From: Posidonia oceanica
Taxonomy: Eukaryota; Streptophyta; Magnoliopsida; Alismatales; Posidoniaceae
Direction: 5' to 3'
DNA length: 64,000 nucleotides
Assembly (NCBI GenBank): GCA_037176725.1
Contig: JAZBRS010000023.1
Coordinates: forward strand, 30,995,001-31,059,000
The notes beneath the pieces were generated by a model. It searched no databases and had not been told where the DNA came from. It saw only the letters and a program-made list of their open reading frames with translations. Shown piece after piece: positions 24,801 through 39,800 of the stretch. Positions within the stretch are counted from its first letter, which is position 1. Each line of letters starts with the position of its first letter. Made by a program: the position numbers and the translations under genes.

Positions 24801-27800
24801 CTTTTATTTAAATTTGTAATTGGGTATCCTATATAAGGGAACCAACATCCTAATATCAAACAATTTTAATTATGATTTGAAATTATAGATATTTGATATT
24901 CTTGAGTAGAAATTGAAGTTTCTCATTCAGGAATCTAGTTAATTTCCTTGAAGATTGGATTGTTATCTATCTTCGTTATCTTGGATCGGATTGTAGTTCG
25001 ATTCTCGCTTGTTGTCTCGCATCAATTGATACCACAGCAAACCCGATCCCTCCTCTAAGATAAGAATCCACCATCAATTTCTCTTTTGCATTTTCAATGT
25101 CGCCACCACCACTATCGTCGCCTCTCCCCTGCCACCGCTGTTGCTGCACACCACCACTACTGTCGCCCCACCGCATACCCACCATTGCACCACGACCACC
25201 ACCATTGTAGCATAACAACCGTGCTCGCAATACCATCGTCGCCTCCTCGATCCATGTTATCAACACCATGGTACCAAATGTCGACACATGTTAGCGAAAT
25301 TTCGCCGACACATGTAGATTTTTTAACTTGCCGACATAACACCAATACGACATCGACATGGTAATTTTGTGAACAAATGTGATTTTTTTTACTGCATTTC
25401 CACCGACACGCCACCAACATGTCGATATTTCGTCGACATGTATGTTTTTAAATTTATCGAAGTTTGACACAAAACCGACATTTAAAACCATGGTCGACAC
25501 CAACAGACAAGTCACAACCACTCCACCTCACCACTGCAACATGCATACTCCACCGCTCGTCAACACACAACCCCCACCCGCACTTCACCGTTGTCTATCG
25601 TACGCATCAAGTTACACACATCGTCACTATCATCACCTTTACATCATCGTCACCCTTGCCGCTGCCGCCCTAGGGTTTCACAAAAAAGAAAAGAACAATA
25701 CAAAAGAAGTTCTTATTGGCATTAAAAGACAATATCGCATTCTTCACTTAATCTTGATTTACATTAATTTCAGTGCAGTTAGATATTTGTGCAATTCTTT
25801 ATTATTTCCACCAGTCATATAATTATTCGTGAATATCTTTCAGCATCTTCATATTTTCCTTGTTTATGCACACAGTACTTAAAACATACAGATATTAGTA
25901 CTCGATTGCCTATGCTTTATTGCTTTCATGTGCTTGTATTTGGTTTAGTTTAATTATTTTGTGCATATTTCGTTGATGTCCCAACATGTTTGAATATGTT
26001 TCTAACTCTTTAAGATCACACTTACCCCTTTGTCATCATTTCCTTAAGCATCAACTTGATAAAATCGATGATAAAATCCTAGCAATAAGCAATGAAATTT
26101 CTATACTCTCCCAATATATGAAATTATTGCAATATCAAATTATAATGAAAGATTCACATGTCAATATTATGAGATTTGTTCTAAAAAATAATAGTGATGC
26201 ATAGAATTCATATTGCATTATATCATTTCATACATTCTTAAAGTGTGAAACTAAAGTTTGCAAAGTCATCATCAATGAGACTAGTTCTTTATATGTTGTG
26301 TCTAAAAGTGCTATTACTAAAATGAATTTGACATCTAAACCTTATCCTCATCCATTCCGCACTCCTTAGGCTAATAACGCATCTCTTTTGATTTCTGAGA
26401 GATGTCTTGTTCATATCCAAATGAATGACTAACTTACACATGTTTGGTGTGACATTCTTCCAAGTTCCAATGAATATCGATCACATTCTTTTAGGTTTCC
26501 CATGGCTTGAAGAAATGCAAGTTTGCCATAAAATGCAAAATAACACATATACTTTTAAAAATCAAGGCAAGTCTTTCAAGCTGCTTCTTGTGAAACCAAA
26601 GTCCAATATCTCTAAGTCTTTCACAATTAAGTAATCATATCCATTACCTCCAACTATAAATGAATCTTAGATCTAATGTCTCAAATTTTCAAAGAACCTC
26701 CTCAAGAACGTGATGCTAAAGCATTAGATCAATTGTCTCAAATTTTCGAAGCAGAATCTCCATAAAAACAAAATGTGTTTTTCTCTACAAAGGTTCCCTT
26801 AACTTTCACAAAATTTGACCATGATTCTCCTCTTATTCCGCTTCCCAAGCTTGATGATGTTTCTTCCTTTATCACATATTCTGAGCTACCATCATCCATA
26901 AATTTAAATCTTGAGAATGACGCTGAGATACACAGCAAAAGAACTAGAGAACTTCAATTATCACATACTTCAAATCGTTCAATTAGCAACCCTATGGATA
27001 TTATCCCTGCCATTTTACCACATAGTTTCTTTAATCAAAATTCTTGTCAACCTAAAAATGATCCTACAGAGTTCATCTTGTCATCTGTCCAACATCTTAA
27101 GGATCTACATGTTGATATTCGAATGAAATTTGCATTAAGTAACATAAATTATATGGATGCAAACTTACATCACAAGAATAAATGATTCCTTGCATATCTT
27201 ATAACGTTATGTTTATTTCTGAGTAATATCCACATGACCTATTTCAAAGCCTTCATACTAGACTTACTAAGTCTTTCCATATTCTTGCTAGCTTATCATT
27301 AGACCTATTTATATTATCTATACCGTATGATTTCTATGTAAATCTAGTTTCTAATGTGAAGGATTGTTAATTGATCGAGGTACCTTTGAGTTTCTCTTTA
27401 TCACAAATATCTCTGTAGCTTTGTTGTTTTATTTTTCTACATCATCTTTTGTGCATCCATTGTGCTACCAGTTTTGGGAATCTTTTGGAACAATATCATA
27501 CATATAACTCACTGGAGTTGAGTTCTTCTCAATGGGAGAAAATGATGGAGATAGTATTGAAATAATTAGTTATATAGTATTTAGATAATTAGTTTATATT
27601 GCTATTAAGTTGAAGAGTTAGTATAGAGAGATTGGAGTCTCTCTCGTTTAAGAATCTAGTCAATTTCTTTGAAGATTGAATTGTAGTCCATCTTCGTTAT
27701 CTTGGATCGTATTGTAGTTTGATTCTTGTTTGCTGTCCCACATCGTATAAGAATCCACGACTAAAGTACTTTTTGGTTAAGCATTTGGAAACCACCTCCG

Positions 27801-30800
27801 GTCACAAGTCAAATTTTTTTTTGGAAAAGCACTTCTACAGCGAAGCCGAAGTAGAAAAGCTGCCTCATTCAAACGACCTAATTAAGCCCACCCCATGGAC
27901 ATATTTGCTTGCTACAAAAGCTATGGGAGCCCTGCTTCTGCACAAAAACAATTCTCATCAGAAGTTGGCTTGAACCAAATGCTACATAATACACTTTTTG
28001 TTTACAAGTAAGCTTGTAAGTGAGTTGGGTATCACCTGTTAACCTGTGTTAACCCGACTCGATCCGACCCGTTAGAAACGGATTAAGGTAGAGATTTTGC
28101 ATACCCATTGGTCCATTAACCTGTCACACGCTAACCCATCAATTTAATGGATTAGGATTCGAATAGCATGCTACGGGTAATCCGTTAACACGTAACCCAG
28201 GAATAAATTAGTAAATTTACAAAAAAAAACCCTAACTCCTTAAAATATATATATATATAAACATCATTCATTCATTCACTCATTCCTCCTCATTCCTCCT
28301 CAACGGCTCAACCCTAAGTCCAGACCTCTCTCGCAGTCTCGCCCCCTCCCTCTGCCTCCACCTTCCAATGATCCAGTCCTCCTCCACCTTCCACACGACC
28401 ACAGACCACCCTCCACCTCTCTTGCCCATCCACCTCTCCGGACTCCGGCTTCACCGCCTCTCGCCCCTCGGCCCCCTCCATAGTCGTCAGTCACAACTCC
28501 GTACCCTAACTACTCTCGACAGCGTCGACGCAGACCACCCTCCTCTCTCGCCCCTTCGCCTCTCTATTGTGACTAATCTAGTAATCTGTGTTGTAATGAT
28601 AATATATGGACCACAGAGATTTCCATGTCAATTAATCTTGTGTTTACCTTCTTGTTAGTAGTGACTAATCTGTGTTGTGATGATAATATATGACTAATCT
28701 GTGTTGTTGCTAGTGATTAATCTTATTGGTAGTGACTAATCTGTGTAGTGACTAATCTGTGTTGGTAGTGATTATCAACTCTTATGATGTTATTAGGAAT
28801 CAATAGAATGATTATCTTGGATTCCAATTCAATCCATGAAATGCCCATGAAATGATATAAGTTTAGATTTAACAACAAAAAAAAACTCACCCGTTTCACC
28901 CGCTAACCCTACTCGCTATCTGTTATCTTGATGAGTAATCGGTAGAGTAACGGTTAGAAATTTTTAAGACGGGTATTCACCCGACCCGTTACCCGTTAGA
29001 AAAGGACGGATTTAGGGTCTAAGGTTCGGGTAGACTCTAAATACGATCCAACCCGACCCGTTAGAAAAGGACAGATTTAGGGTCTAAGGTTCGGGTAGAC
29101 CCTAAATCCAATTACAGCCCTATTTACAAGGCCTTTCTAACTATCGATTCTCGTTTAGTCAGTTCGTTGATATTTTGCATATTATAAACAAGAATTAGTT
29201 AGGGTGGGTGTGTTTGGTTGGAATTTTGAGGTCTCATTTCTCTCATAATCTAATGTGACGAAGAATAACAACCAAACAGATAGTTCTGATGGATTCTGCA
29301 ATAAAATCTACAAAAGTACCAATACATATTCATGTGTAGTCTTGGTTTATGAAATAGCTGGACATGGATTAGATATTGCCATACTGGAATAATCCACTTG
29401 ATGTGGACATACAATTACCTTTTCACCCTATTTCTGTCAATTATAAGATAACCATAATTGACAACAGATTTGCTCCTGAATGCTTCGTATTAAAAAAAAA
29501 AAAAAGAATCTTTCCACAAGCCCAAACAACAATGCATTGGATTTCCTAACAGTGGAAGAAAAGTCAAGATTGTGGGCTTCCTGGACTTGGTCTCTATACC
29601 CTTGATTTTTTACAATCTTGGGGCAAAGACAGTCACTACCTATGCAACCATAGTCCAACATGTGGTTGACAACATGAATCATTCTCAGTTTTCCTCTTCT
29701 ACAGGTCACGTGTTTAATCTTTTCTGACCATTATAAGCCATGTAATTTTAACTTTTAAGTCAACCCATATGCCTTCCAACTCCAACTTGAGTCATGCTAT
29801 CACTTATCACTCTCATGATGCAATTATCAATTTTCATTATTAAATCATCTGATGCAGATCACATCAGATCTCTGGATGGTTTCGTGATAATATGGGTATC
29901 ATCCCACCTTTTATTCAAAAAAAAAAATCATCAGTTTCAGTTCTTCATTATGTAATTATTTTTTGAATGCTGGCATATTTTATTAAAAACTATAAAAAAG
30001 CCTCTTATCAAGAGTATAAGAGCCAAACAAAAGAAAAGCAACATGTTGATCAAAACAGAAAAGAAAGAAAAATGGAAAAGAAACATGAAATCTCAAATCA
30101 GACTGCTAACAAGGGCCGAGCATGCCAGCATCACTTTGAAATTTACAAGAATACTTGCGATAATCGTAAAATCCCCCTATTTGAACATACTTATCGACCA
30201 TTGCACCCATTTTGCCCGAAAGAGAAGCTTTACTATTTGAATTGATAAAAAAAAAAGTAAAAGTTGGTAGTTTGAGAAATTTGTATTATGAATCATACAT
30301 CAGCATGCCTACAAAAGAACACATTGAAGTTCAAGTATCACATACAAATATGTGGTACAAATTAGAGTCACTGTAAAGAGGAAACTTGTAATTAGCATCT
30401 TGTTTTCAAATAAGCTAGGACAATTTCATTAACTTAAGATTGCAAATGTTCCATCAGCATAAATAAATGATTACATGATAATTGAATTCATGGTAATTTA
30501 AGGGAAATAATCTAAGCATAAATAGAGTAGGAAAATAAATAAATAAGCTAAAAGGCAATAATGATAGAACAGAAATTACCGTCTCCTTATAGTTCTCAAG
30601 GAGTTAAATATAGTTGCTTGTTTGAACAATCTTGGTTTCCCAGAGCATGCCAGTTGAAGCACAGTAGGCAACCAGGACTGGTATCCTTCGCTAACTAATC
30701 TGTCTACCTCATCTACTACCTGAAAACTGACAACATGTTTACCTTTTCTAGAACAATGTAATAAAAAGATGGACATAAATTAAGTGCACGTAGCTAAGTA

Positions 30801-33800
30801 TCCTGCAACTATACAAAATATGTCAAAAAAATAAAAAGTATCATTAAAAGTAACAATTAATACAAACAGAAGCATCTGTTGTAACCATAATTGTGCCGGG
30901 GTGAAGGCTAATAGGCTTAAAGTGTTGGGGCAGGGCACTGTTATAATTAGTTGTGACACTGACGACTCCCTAACTTTCGGGGATGTGTTTGGACCATGCT
31001 TATCAAGGTGCCTGCCTAGGTGCCAAGGTGTTATAAGCAAGAATACCCAACCCGGATATTTATTTAAATCTTGTTATTTTTTGTATTTTTCAATGTCTCA
31101 GTGTTTAATTGTGTTAAGAATAGACATATCATTGCATAATTGCATATCATAATATACATGTAGGGGGAAAATCTGAAATTTCTTTTTTATTTAATTTATT
31201 TATGGCACCTAGACGTCGCCTAGGCACCCAAGGCGGCACCTTGATGACATTGGTTTGGTGTATTGCTGTTGTACCTCTTGCTGTATGTTGTTGTCATTTC
31301 TTTTCCTTTTGTTTTCTTCTTTTCCCCTTTATTGTTTTTCCTTTGATAACTCTTTTCCACTATCAACAGAAAATGTCAAATAGAAGCTGCAAAGCTAACC
31401 GATCAAGAAACACACATGATGTACACTGTACAGCACAAAATGACATGTATGAAATATTTTTCATGAAATCATTCTTCTCAAAATTTGTGACGAATTTTAT
31501 TCTAAGGATGTTAGAGTTATATACATATTAGTATTAGAGTCTTATTAGATAGTAGTGGTTTATTGGGTTATTGGATATCCATTTATGTTGAATATCTAGT
31601 AAACCCTATATATATGTACTCTCTTCTCATTAATCAATAACACATATCATTATTTACCTTAATCTTCACATGGTCCCAGAGCACCAGAAAAAAACCCTAG
31701 TTGTCACCACCAGCTGCTGCTGCCTCCCGCAAGCACCGCCGACCCTCCAACGACTTTTGTCGACCCTGCAAGCCACCGCCGGCCTCTCCTGTAGCCTCCG
31801 CTGCCCCTGCAAGCACGGCCGGTCCCTAAAACCACAGACCAGGAGGCCCGCTGGTCCATCCCGTAGCCTCTGCCAGCACTGCAAGCCACCACCGACCCCT
31901 CCCAACACCATTTAAGAGGCCCACCGTCCCTCCCGAAGCCTCCACTGGGTTTACAGGCCACCGTCGATGCCTCTAGCACCGCCTAAGAGGCCCGCCGACC
32001 CTCTTCGTCCGATTAGGAGGCCCTTCCAGCCATCTCCAATGTGATCAGCAATGTCAGTAGGCGCATTCGCTGATCACGTCGATGTTCTAGGCTACCAAGT
32101 CGTGTGTTTTTACACGTTTGTGTGTAGACACATGCTGTCCACACGTGGTTGTGCCTCCAAATCGTTGTTGTGGGTATCCAAAAGGTGTTTGTGTCGTGTT
32201 TGAGCAATGTTTTTTCTCCGTGTACATCATCGATTGTGACTGATCGGACCATTTTTTCATTTTTGTGTGTTCTTCTTCTTCTAAGTGGTGAAACATGATC
32301 ACCCACGAGTCGTTGATCAAAAATCTTAGTAGCATGACCAGAGGGGGAGGATGTGAGGATGATCATGCTGTCAGCATTGTGGACGGATTGGATGGATTGG
32401 ACATAAATTAGATAGATGCTCGGACAAGTTTGGCAAACCACAGTAGACTAATGCTACTACAGAGACAGCTCCTGCTACACCTAGAGATGAGCAGATTGTT
32501 ACCATTTTACAGACCGACTATGAGCAACTCCTACACCTTTAGGCCACTAACACCACTGCCACTGCATCACATGCTACCATCTCAGGTACGAGTGCCTTAC
32601 TTGCCTCTCTGGACAATTCTTTGATTATTGACTCAAGGACATTTTCTCATATATCAGGTACACATGACCATTTTATCAGTCTCTCCCAATTATCCGATGT
32701 TCATTCTGTTTCTATTGTTGATGGCCATTCTTGTTCAGTGTCTAGAGAAGGGGTTGTGTAGGCCTCTTCCCAGATTAAACTCTAGAAAGTGCTTTATGTA
32801 CTTGACTTTCCTGTTAACCTTTCATCTATTAATGCTATATTACCAAGCAATTGCTTTGTTGTGTAACCTTCTTTCCTTTTCACTGCACCTTTTAGGATTT
32901 GTAGACGAAGCAGAGGATTAGTTTGGGTCGTGAGCGGGGAGATGACGTGTACTTGTTGGTTCGTGATGAGATACCTCGAAAACTTGCAGTCTTCCATTTT
33001 ATGGCACTATCGACTTGGTCATTCATCTCATAGGCTACAGCAAGCATTGTCTTGGATTTTGATATCGTCTTTTAATTGTGAGTCATATCAGTTGGGCAAA
33101 CACCATTGTGCTTCCTTTCGGCATCTTCGTCAGTTTGATTTAGTCCATTGTGATATTTGAGGTCCAACTAGAGTTCCGTTCTCGTGCATCATGGGTCTAT
33201 CTCTTGAAGGATCGTAATCATATTCTACATGTAATAAAAAAAAATTCAATGAAATAATAAATCAATTTTCAGTTACACCCAAATGTTTGTGCACTGATAA
33301 TGCTTTATAATTTATTCAATCGAGAATTCAATCATATTGTGCATCCTTGGGGGTTATCCAGCAGACTACTTGTCCTCATACCTCTCAAAAAAATAGTGAT
33401 TGAACGTAAACATAGACACATTCTAAACGTCACCCGCACCATTATGTTGCAGATGTAAGTTCTAAAATTCTTGTAGTCTCACACTGTTCTTACAGCTTTT
33501 TATTTGATAAATAAGATGCCCTCCACTCCTTTGGGTGGTAAGATTCATCTTCGACGTTTTCGTCCGAGTACGGAAATATTCTCACTGCCACCTAAGGTTT
33601 TTGTTGTGTTACTTTTGTTCAAGACTTGTCTCCATAGTCTTGACAAGCTATCCCCTCATTCTATTAAGTGTGTGTTTGTGGTGATATTCTCAGACGCAAC
33701 GAGGATGTCGTTGCTTTCACCCTCCTACCAGGCATTACTTTGTGTCTGCTAATATCACTTTTTTGAGTCTACTGTTTGAGTCCTTTTTTGAGTCTACTGT

Positions 33801-36800
33801 TCGAAGATTGAAAGTCCTCCCTTACCGTCTACTGTTGAGCCACTAGTAACAAGTGAAAATGAATCAATGACTGTAGAACAAGAGAGACCACGTCCTTTGC
33901 AAGTATATCGTCATCGTCAGCAGCCACGACAACCTCCTCTAGTAGAACCTTCCTCAACCTCCGATGCAGATCACCCCGATTCTAGCCTTGACCTTCCTAT
34001 TACACTACGAAAGGGTAACCGTTATTGCACAGCTCATCTTATTTCCAATTTTGTTTCATATGATCATCTTAATCCCACCTTTCGTAGTTTTACCTTATCC
34101 ATTTTCTCTGAGTTTGTTCTGAGGAACTACCAGGAGGCCTTTCTTATACCACATTGGAAAGTAACTATGGATGAAAAAATGTCAACATTGATGTCACGAG
34201 GCACATGAGAATTGGTGACTCGTTCTGTAGGAGCAAGCATAATCACTTGTCGATAGATCTACACTATAATGCATAAACCAGATAGATCAAGATCAAGACA
34301 AGTATAAAGCTCGTCTTGTTGCTCATGATTTTACTCAGACGTATGGAATTGATTATGACCTTCTCCCCAGTTGCCAAACTAAATTCCATCAGAATTCTCT
34401 TATCTATTACTGAAAATCAGTCGTAGGAGCTTTATCGGTTAGATGTGAAGAACGCCTTTCTCTATGGTGATTTGCTAAATTTTATGCTTATGAAGCAACC
34501 TCCAGGGTATGTTGCTAAGAAGAAGGATAGAATTTATCATATGAAGAAGGCCATCTATGGCCTTAAGCAAAGTCCACAGGCATGGTTTGAGAAGTTCAGC
34601 ATAGTTGTCATGCAGGGCAATTTTCAAAGATGTATTGTTGATCAATCAGTATTCTACAAGAAGACTACCACTAGCAGTGTGATTCTAGCAGTTTATGTTG
34701 ACGATATATTGCTAACAAGTAATGACTCTGTCGGCATTACTGAGACCAAGAAGTACCTTACAATACATTTTGTCACTAAGGATATAGGCAAGCCGTGATT
34801 CTTTCTGGACATTGAGTTTGTATATGCAAAAGGGAGGATGGCATTGTCTCAGAGAAAATATGCATTGGATCTTCAAGAGATAGGACTCTTAAGCTGTAAG
34901 CCTGAGAGTACCCCTATAGAGCAGAGTCCCATGTTTTGGGACAGTTCTTCAGAGATGCTTAAGGATCCTAGACAATACAGACGCTTGATTAGGAAGTTGA
35001 TATACTTGACTGTTATCCATCTACATATAGCCTTTGCAGTCAGTCTTCTCAGTCAGTTTACGCATGAGCCTAGGATGGCCTACTGACATGGAGCCTTACG
35101 CATGCTGGCTTACATCAAAAGTGTCCCAGGTAAAGGTCTTGTCTACAAGATGAATAATCATCTTAAGATCGAAGCCTATTCAGACTTCGAATATGTGGGA
35201 GATAGAGGAGACAGGTGTACGTATGTTGGGAGCAACTTAATTACTTGACGGAGCAACAAATAGAATGTTGTATCGTGCCGAGGCAGAGTACAGATCTTTA
35301 GCTCAAACTGCATGTGAGTCAGGTCTCTTCTGGTGGAGCTTGATTTCTCTGTGGAGACTCCTATGACTATGCATTATGATAACCAAGCTACCATCTTCTT
35401 CGCCAATAATCCCACTTTTCATGAGCATACAAAGCATATCGAAGTAGATTACCATTATATACGGGATGGTGATGAAAGATGTTATTTTTACACCCTACAC
35501 TCAGTCTTCAGAGCAGCTAACAAACATTTACACTAAAGACTTGGGTGTTGGGATTTTTAAGACTATGTACCAAGCTGAGTATAATTGATATATATGCTCC
35601 AACTTAATGGGGAGTGTTAGAGTTATATACATATCAACATTAGAGTCTTATTAGATAGTAGTGGCTTATTAGGTTATTGGATATCCGTTTATGTTGGATA
35701 TCTAATAAACCCTATATATATGTACTCTCTTCTCATTAATCAATAACACATATCATTATTTACCCTAATCTTCACAAAGGAAATGGCTTCAAATTTGCCA
35801 ACTTGTACATTACATTTATTTTATTCCTACAACAAAAATAAAAAATTACATGATGGGATGAAAGCCCATGATACGGGATCTTAATCTGAGGGTGATGATG
35901 GATGAGAAAAAACAGATTAACAAGAATAGTACGAGATGGACCCAGCATATGATTTGGAGATATGCCTATCTTCTAGAAGACACTAATGCAGGGGATTATG
36001 GTTAAATATTCCTCTTTATTTGTTTCTTCAAAGAGGTACTTTTTTTTATCAATACACATTACCCAGTTAAATGATATAATTAACAGAAGTCAGCATATGA
36101 AGCTTGTTCTAGAAAATAAGCAAAATTAACAGGCAAATCAAGAAAGATAATTTCAAATGAGCAAATAAAATTATACAGGTGTCTGATGACAGAAGTAATC
36201 TTCCAAAAACACATACCAGATATTGCAGGTGCTCTAAACTGAAACCCCTCGTGGTGTTAATGTGATCCACCAGCCTTCCTGGAGTTGCCACCAATATGTC
36301 TACGTAGCTTTGAAGGTTGATCTGTAAATCTTCAGGATCAAAAGGCATACCCATCTCAAAGTTAGGTCTTTTGATCAGATCAGATATCTCTTTTTCTATT
36401 GAAGATTGACCCACTGCTAAACCAACATGCAGACCTACTGCAGGAGCAACAGCATCAAACACTTGCTTCACCTGAACCAGAAGATAACAAGCACAACTCT
36501 TGATTAGTAAAATACCTTTTCCACACAAATTAAGTGATACAAAGGCAACATAGAGGGAACAAATTATGCAAAATTCAACAGATGTCCAGATTACAAGAAA
36601 TCTAACATTCATAAAAGATCAACACCATAAGAAATAGATCGAAGTGGATTAAAAAAAAATTGAAGCAATGACCAAAACTGGATCTCTCTTAAACTGGCAT
36701 GCTTTACAAGTGCACTCACTCCAGGACTATATGTGTTAATAATGTCTTGTAAAATGGAGAGATTGGGAGCTTCTAAATATTATCAGGGTGTAGGCCTTGA

Positions 36801-39800
36801 TAAATAAACAAGCTCAAGCTTAGACCAATTTTGGGCTCTGCCACTAATGATATGAATGGTTTTGACTAATGTCATCTATTGTTTACAAGTATAGAGATAT
36901 TGTGTTACCATTATATCTAGCGTCTCAAACTTCTATTTTTAAGAAATGATGGGACCTTCCATTTATTGATGAAAACTACAAAAAAATCCAATGAAAAAAA
37001 CTATAGGCAAGGTGTCTGTAGGAAAAATTTTAAAACATTAGCTAAAAAAGCTCCCTACCCCAAAAGCGATTTCCAGCAGCTAACAACTATGGTTCCCAAG
37101 AACGCTGCCACATTTCCATAGATCACTCTATTTCAAAGTAACCAAATCAAGGTTATAAAGGCGCCAAGGCGTTGAGCCTAGGTGCCATTAATTAATTAAT
37201 TTTTTTTTCAGATATATATGTACACTTAAACTAAAGTAAACAATACAATGTTAAATACAATTATGCATTAATATATCTACTTTAAACTTAAGTAAACACC
37301 AATTAACATTGTCAATATGTAAAAACAATAATTAAACTACATTAAAGTTAAACCATCAATATAAAAGTCACAAATTAACTTCTAAATAAAAGACAATAAC
37401 AAAAACAAAAGGTCATAATCAAAGTATCAAACAAAAATAAAAGACAATAACAATAAGTTTACTCAATACTAAAAAACACAAAAGAGGAGCAAATGAGACT
37501 CTCATGATCTCATTCACTTTGTTCATCATCTAATAAATCATCAAAATGTTTTCCAACGTTGAGATTCTCATCATCCCCTTCTTCTTCATAAGCTTCTCGC
37601 TCTTCATCCTCTCCAATTTCTTCCCAGTCTTCTTCTTCTTCCTCAATGGACTCTTTGCCTTTCCTTGAATAGATTTTCACAATATTTACACGTCCCCGGC
37701 CACGACCACGACCTCTCCTTGTTGGAGAAGTTGATGACGGTTGTATAATCTCCACTCTACTAGTTCGACCCAAGTTAAATTCCGAAGCTCCTATTGTTGT
37801 ATCAACTTGCACCCATGTGAGTCCATCCTCTCCATACACAAATTCATTTGGCGCCACTAGTATCCCCATCTTCACTATTATAATTGAGCTCCTCAACACG
37901 TATAAGATCAACGTCCTCATCCTTGTTTCTTACTTGTCTCGTTTGAAATCTTTCATATAGACATTTATTGTAATTGACAAAGACAAGCTTGTCTAATCTA
38001 TATTGCTCCATACGATTTCTCCTTTTAGTGTGAATCTATTATAAGTGAAAAACAAACAAAAAAGCATAAGTGACTAAACACAATATGTCAAAATGACAAA
38101 ATACTCAAAATCAAATAAGTGTGAGTGTTAATGACTTCACAAAATCAAATGTGCTCCAATTCCTCTCGTAATTGGAGGCAATGCAACAAAGTCCAAGTAT
38201 GTGGATTGCAATCTTCTTGAATGCTGGAATGAGGACTCCGTACGAGTTCCACCAACTCACTACATAATTACAAAAACAACAACATTAAACTCAAATATTA
38301 AATGAGAAAATATAAGTATTTATTAAAAAATCGTACGTACTTGGTTGTAGAAATTCGATGGCCTCTTTTGCCATTTCGGTACCAAATTTCCCCCTTCTTT
38401 GCTTGTATGACTCTACGCCCAATATGATTTGTATGCGTTCTTCCTTGTTCTTTACCATCCTTTCAACTACATATTATAATGCATACTCATAAAGATCAGC
38501 ACATGAGGCTTCATTTTCTCTTTCTATGTAGTACACACAAGAATTTAAAAATGCTCTTGCACCAAATAGAGGATGGTCAAGATGTAAAGCCCAATGCCTA
38601 TCAACAATTTTAAAAATAGGCTTGTAATCTTTTTCTTTGTGATGAAAATTCTTCGTAATTTTTTCCCAAGCATACCTGAATGCATGTGCAATGTAACCCA
38701 TGACCAGTTTCTCATCACAATCAACCAATCTCAACATAACAACAATTGGTTGTGATGCTCTAAGACAATTTTTCAAACTATCCCAAAAATCCGCCAAAAG
38801 CACGACATTCACGATTTATTTGCCTTATGTAGTCTTTGCCCGACTAGACTTATTCCACATTTCCAAGACAAATAGCTTCTTTAGAATACCTTTCATATCA
38901 TGCAAACTTCGAAGAGTAAGAAATAAAGTGGCAAATCTTGTGACACCACATCAAATAAGTTCCTTCCCATTAGACTTGGTAGTGAAGGTAACATGAAGAC
39001 GAGTATGGAGGTAGATAAATGATGTAATCCTCCCCATTATTATTACTTTCTTGAATTTTCCATCTTTACCAATGTCCTTAAGCACAAGGTCAAAGCAATG
39101 GATGGCATAAGGAGTCCAAAACACATTATCATTCTTCTCCATCAGTTCCTTCCCAAAAACATAATTTGCTACATTATTAGTGCAAATTTGTACCACATTT
39201 TCTGACCCAACATGTTCCATGGCCTGCTACAGAAGCTCTATCAAATAATCTACGGTTTTCTCATGCCCCAAAGCATGAGGTAGAAGGTTCCTTTTTGACA
39301 ATTTATTGAGAAGTTTATCAAACTCCTTTGCCTTTTGTCCATCCATTCATCAGACATGAGAGTGACACCTTATTCCTTCTAACAAACCTCATATTCCTTT
39401 CTCATTTGAATGACATCCTCGTATTTCTTCTCCAACATTAGCTTTCTTACTTGATGGAAAGAATGTGGCCTATATCTCCCTCCATAACATCCAATGCCCT
39501 CACAAAGAACTTCAACGACCAATTTATTTACAAGATTAAATAGCAACCCACATTCATAAAGCTTATCACAAAAGATACCATCAACCACCATCCTCTCTTG
39601 TTTATTGAAGTGATCCTCAATGACGGTTTGCTTGTCTTTTCTTCCTTTTCATTTTATGACAAAAGCATTAAGATTGTCTCTACACAACACATCAAGAGGC
39701 TTAACTTTTTTCTGCACAACCTTTGCACTTCCACTACTTGAAGATGCAATCGGTTTCTTGCTTTGTTGAGAAGCCGTGAAAATAAGAGAATTGTTGCTTC

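Larger units (their letters stand above)
24661..27745 (+). mobile_element. Deleted Ty3/Gypsy element in RH1 intron 5
   Basis: 3,085 bp flanked by a perfect TATAA duplication (24656-24660, 27746-27750). The 5' LTR is 364 bp and the 3' LTR 203 bp, the latter having lost an internal block. A degenerate primer-binding site follows the 5' LTR and a purine tract (tgggagaaaa) precedes the 3' LTR. Only a protease fragment and the integrase tail survive; reverse transcriptase and RNase H are gone. It is antisense to the helicase gene. Confidence 0.85.
31509..35776 (+). mobile_element. Ty1/Copia element in RH1 intron 4
   Basis: 4,268 bp flanked by a perfect AAGGA duplication (31504-31508, 35777-35781). 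Both LTRs are 162 bp and differ at about 9 positions. Primer-binding site TGGTCCCAGAGC abuts the 5' LTR, and a purine tract (aatggggag) the 3' LTR. It is antisense to the helicase gene and belongs to the same broad group as the two Copia elements in intron 8. Confidence 0.93.

Noticed and set aside
29205..29285. Short inverted pair tgtgtttggttgg / ccaaacaga
   Set aside because: Only about 75 bp and no TTA/TAA duplication at the right side.
31666..32441. Open frames on both strands in the intron 4 Copia leader
   Set aside because: Low-complexity GC-rich leader; no protein family features.
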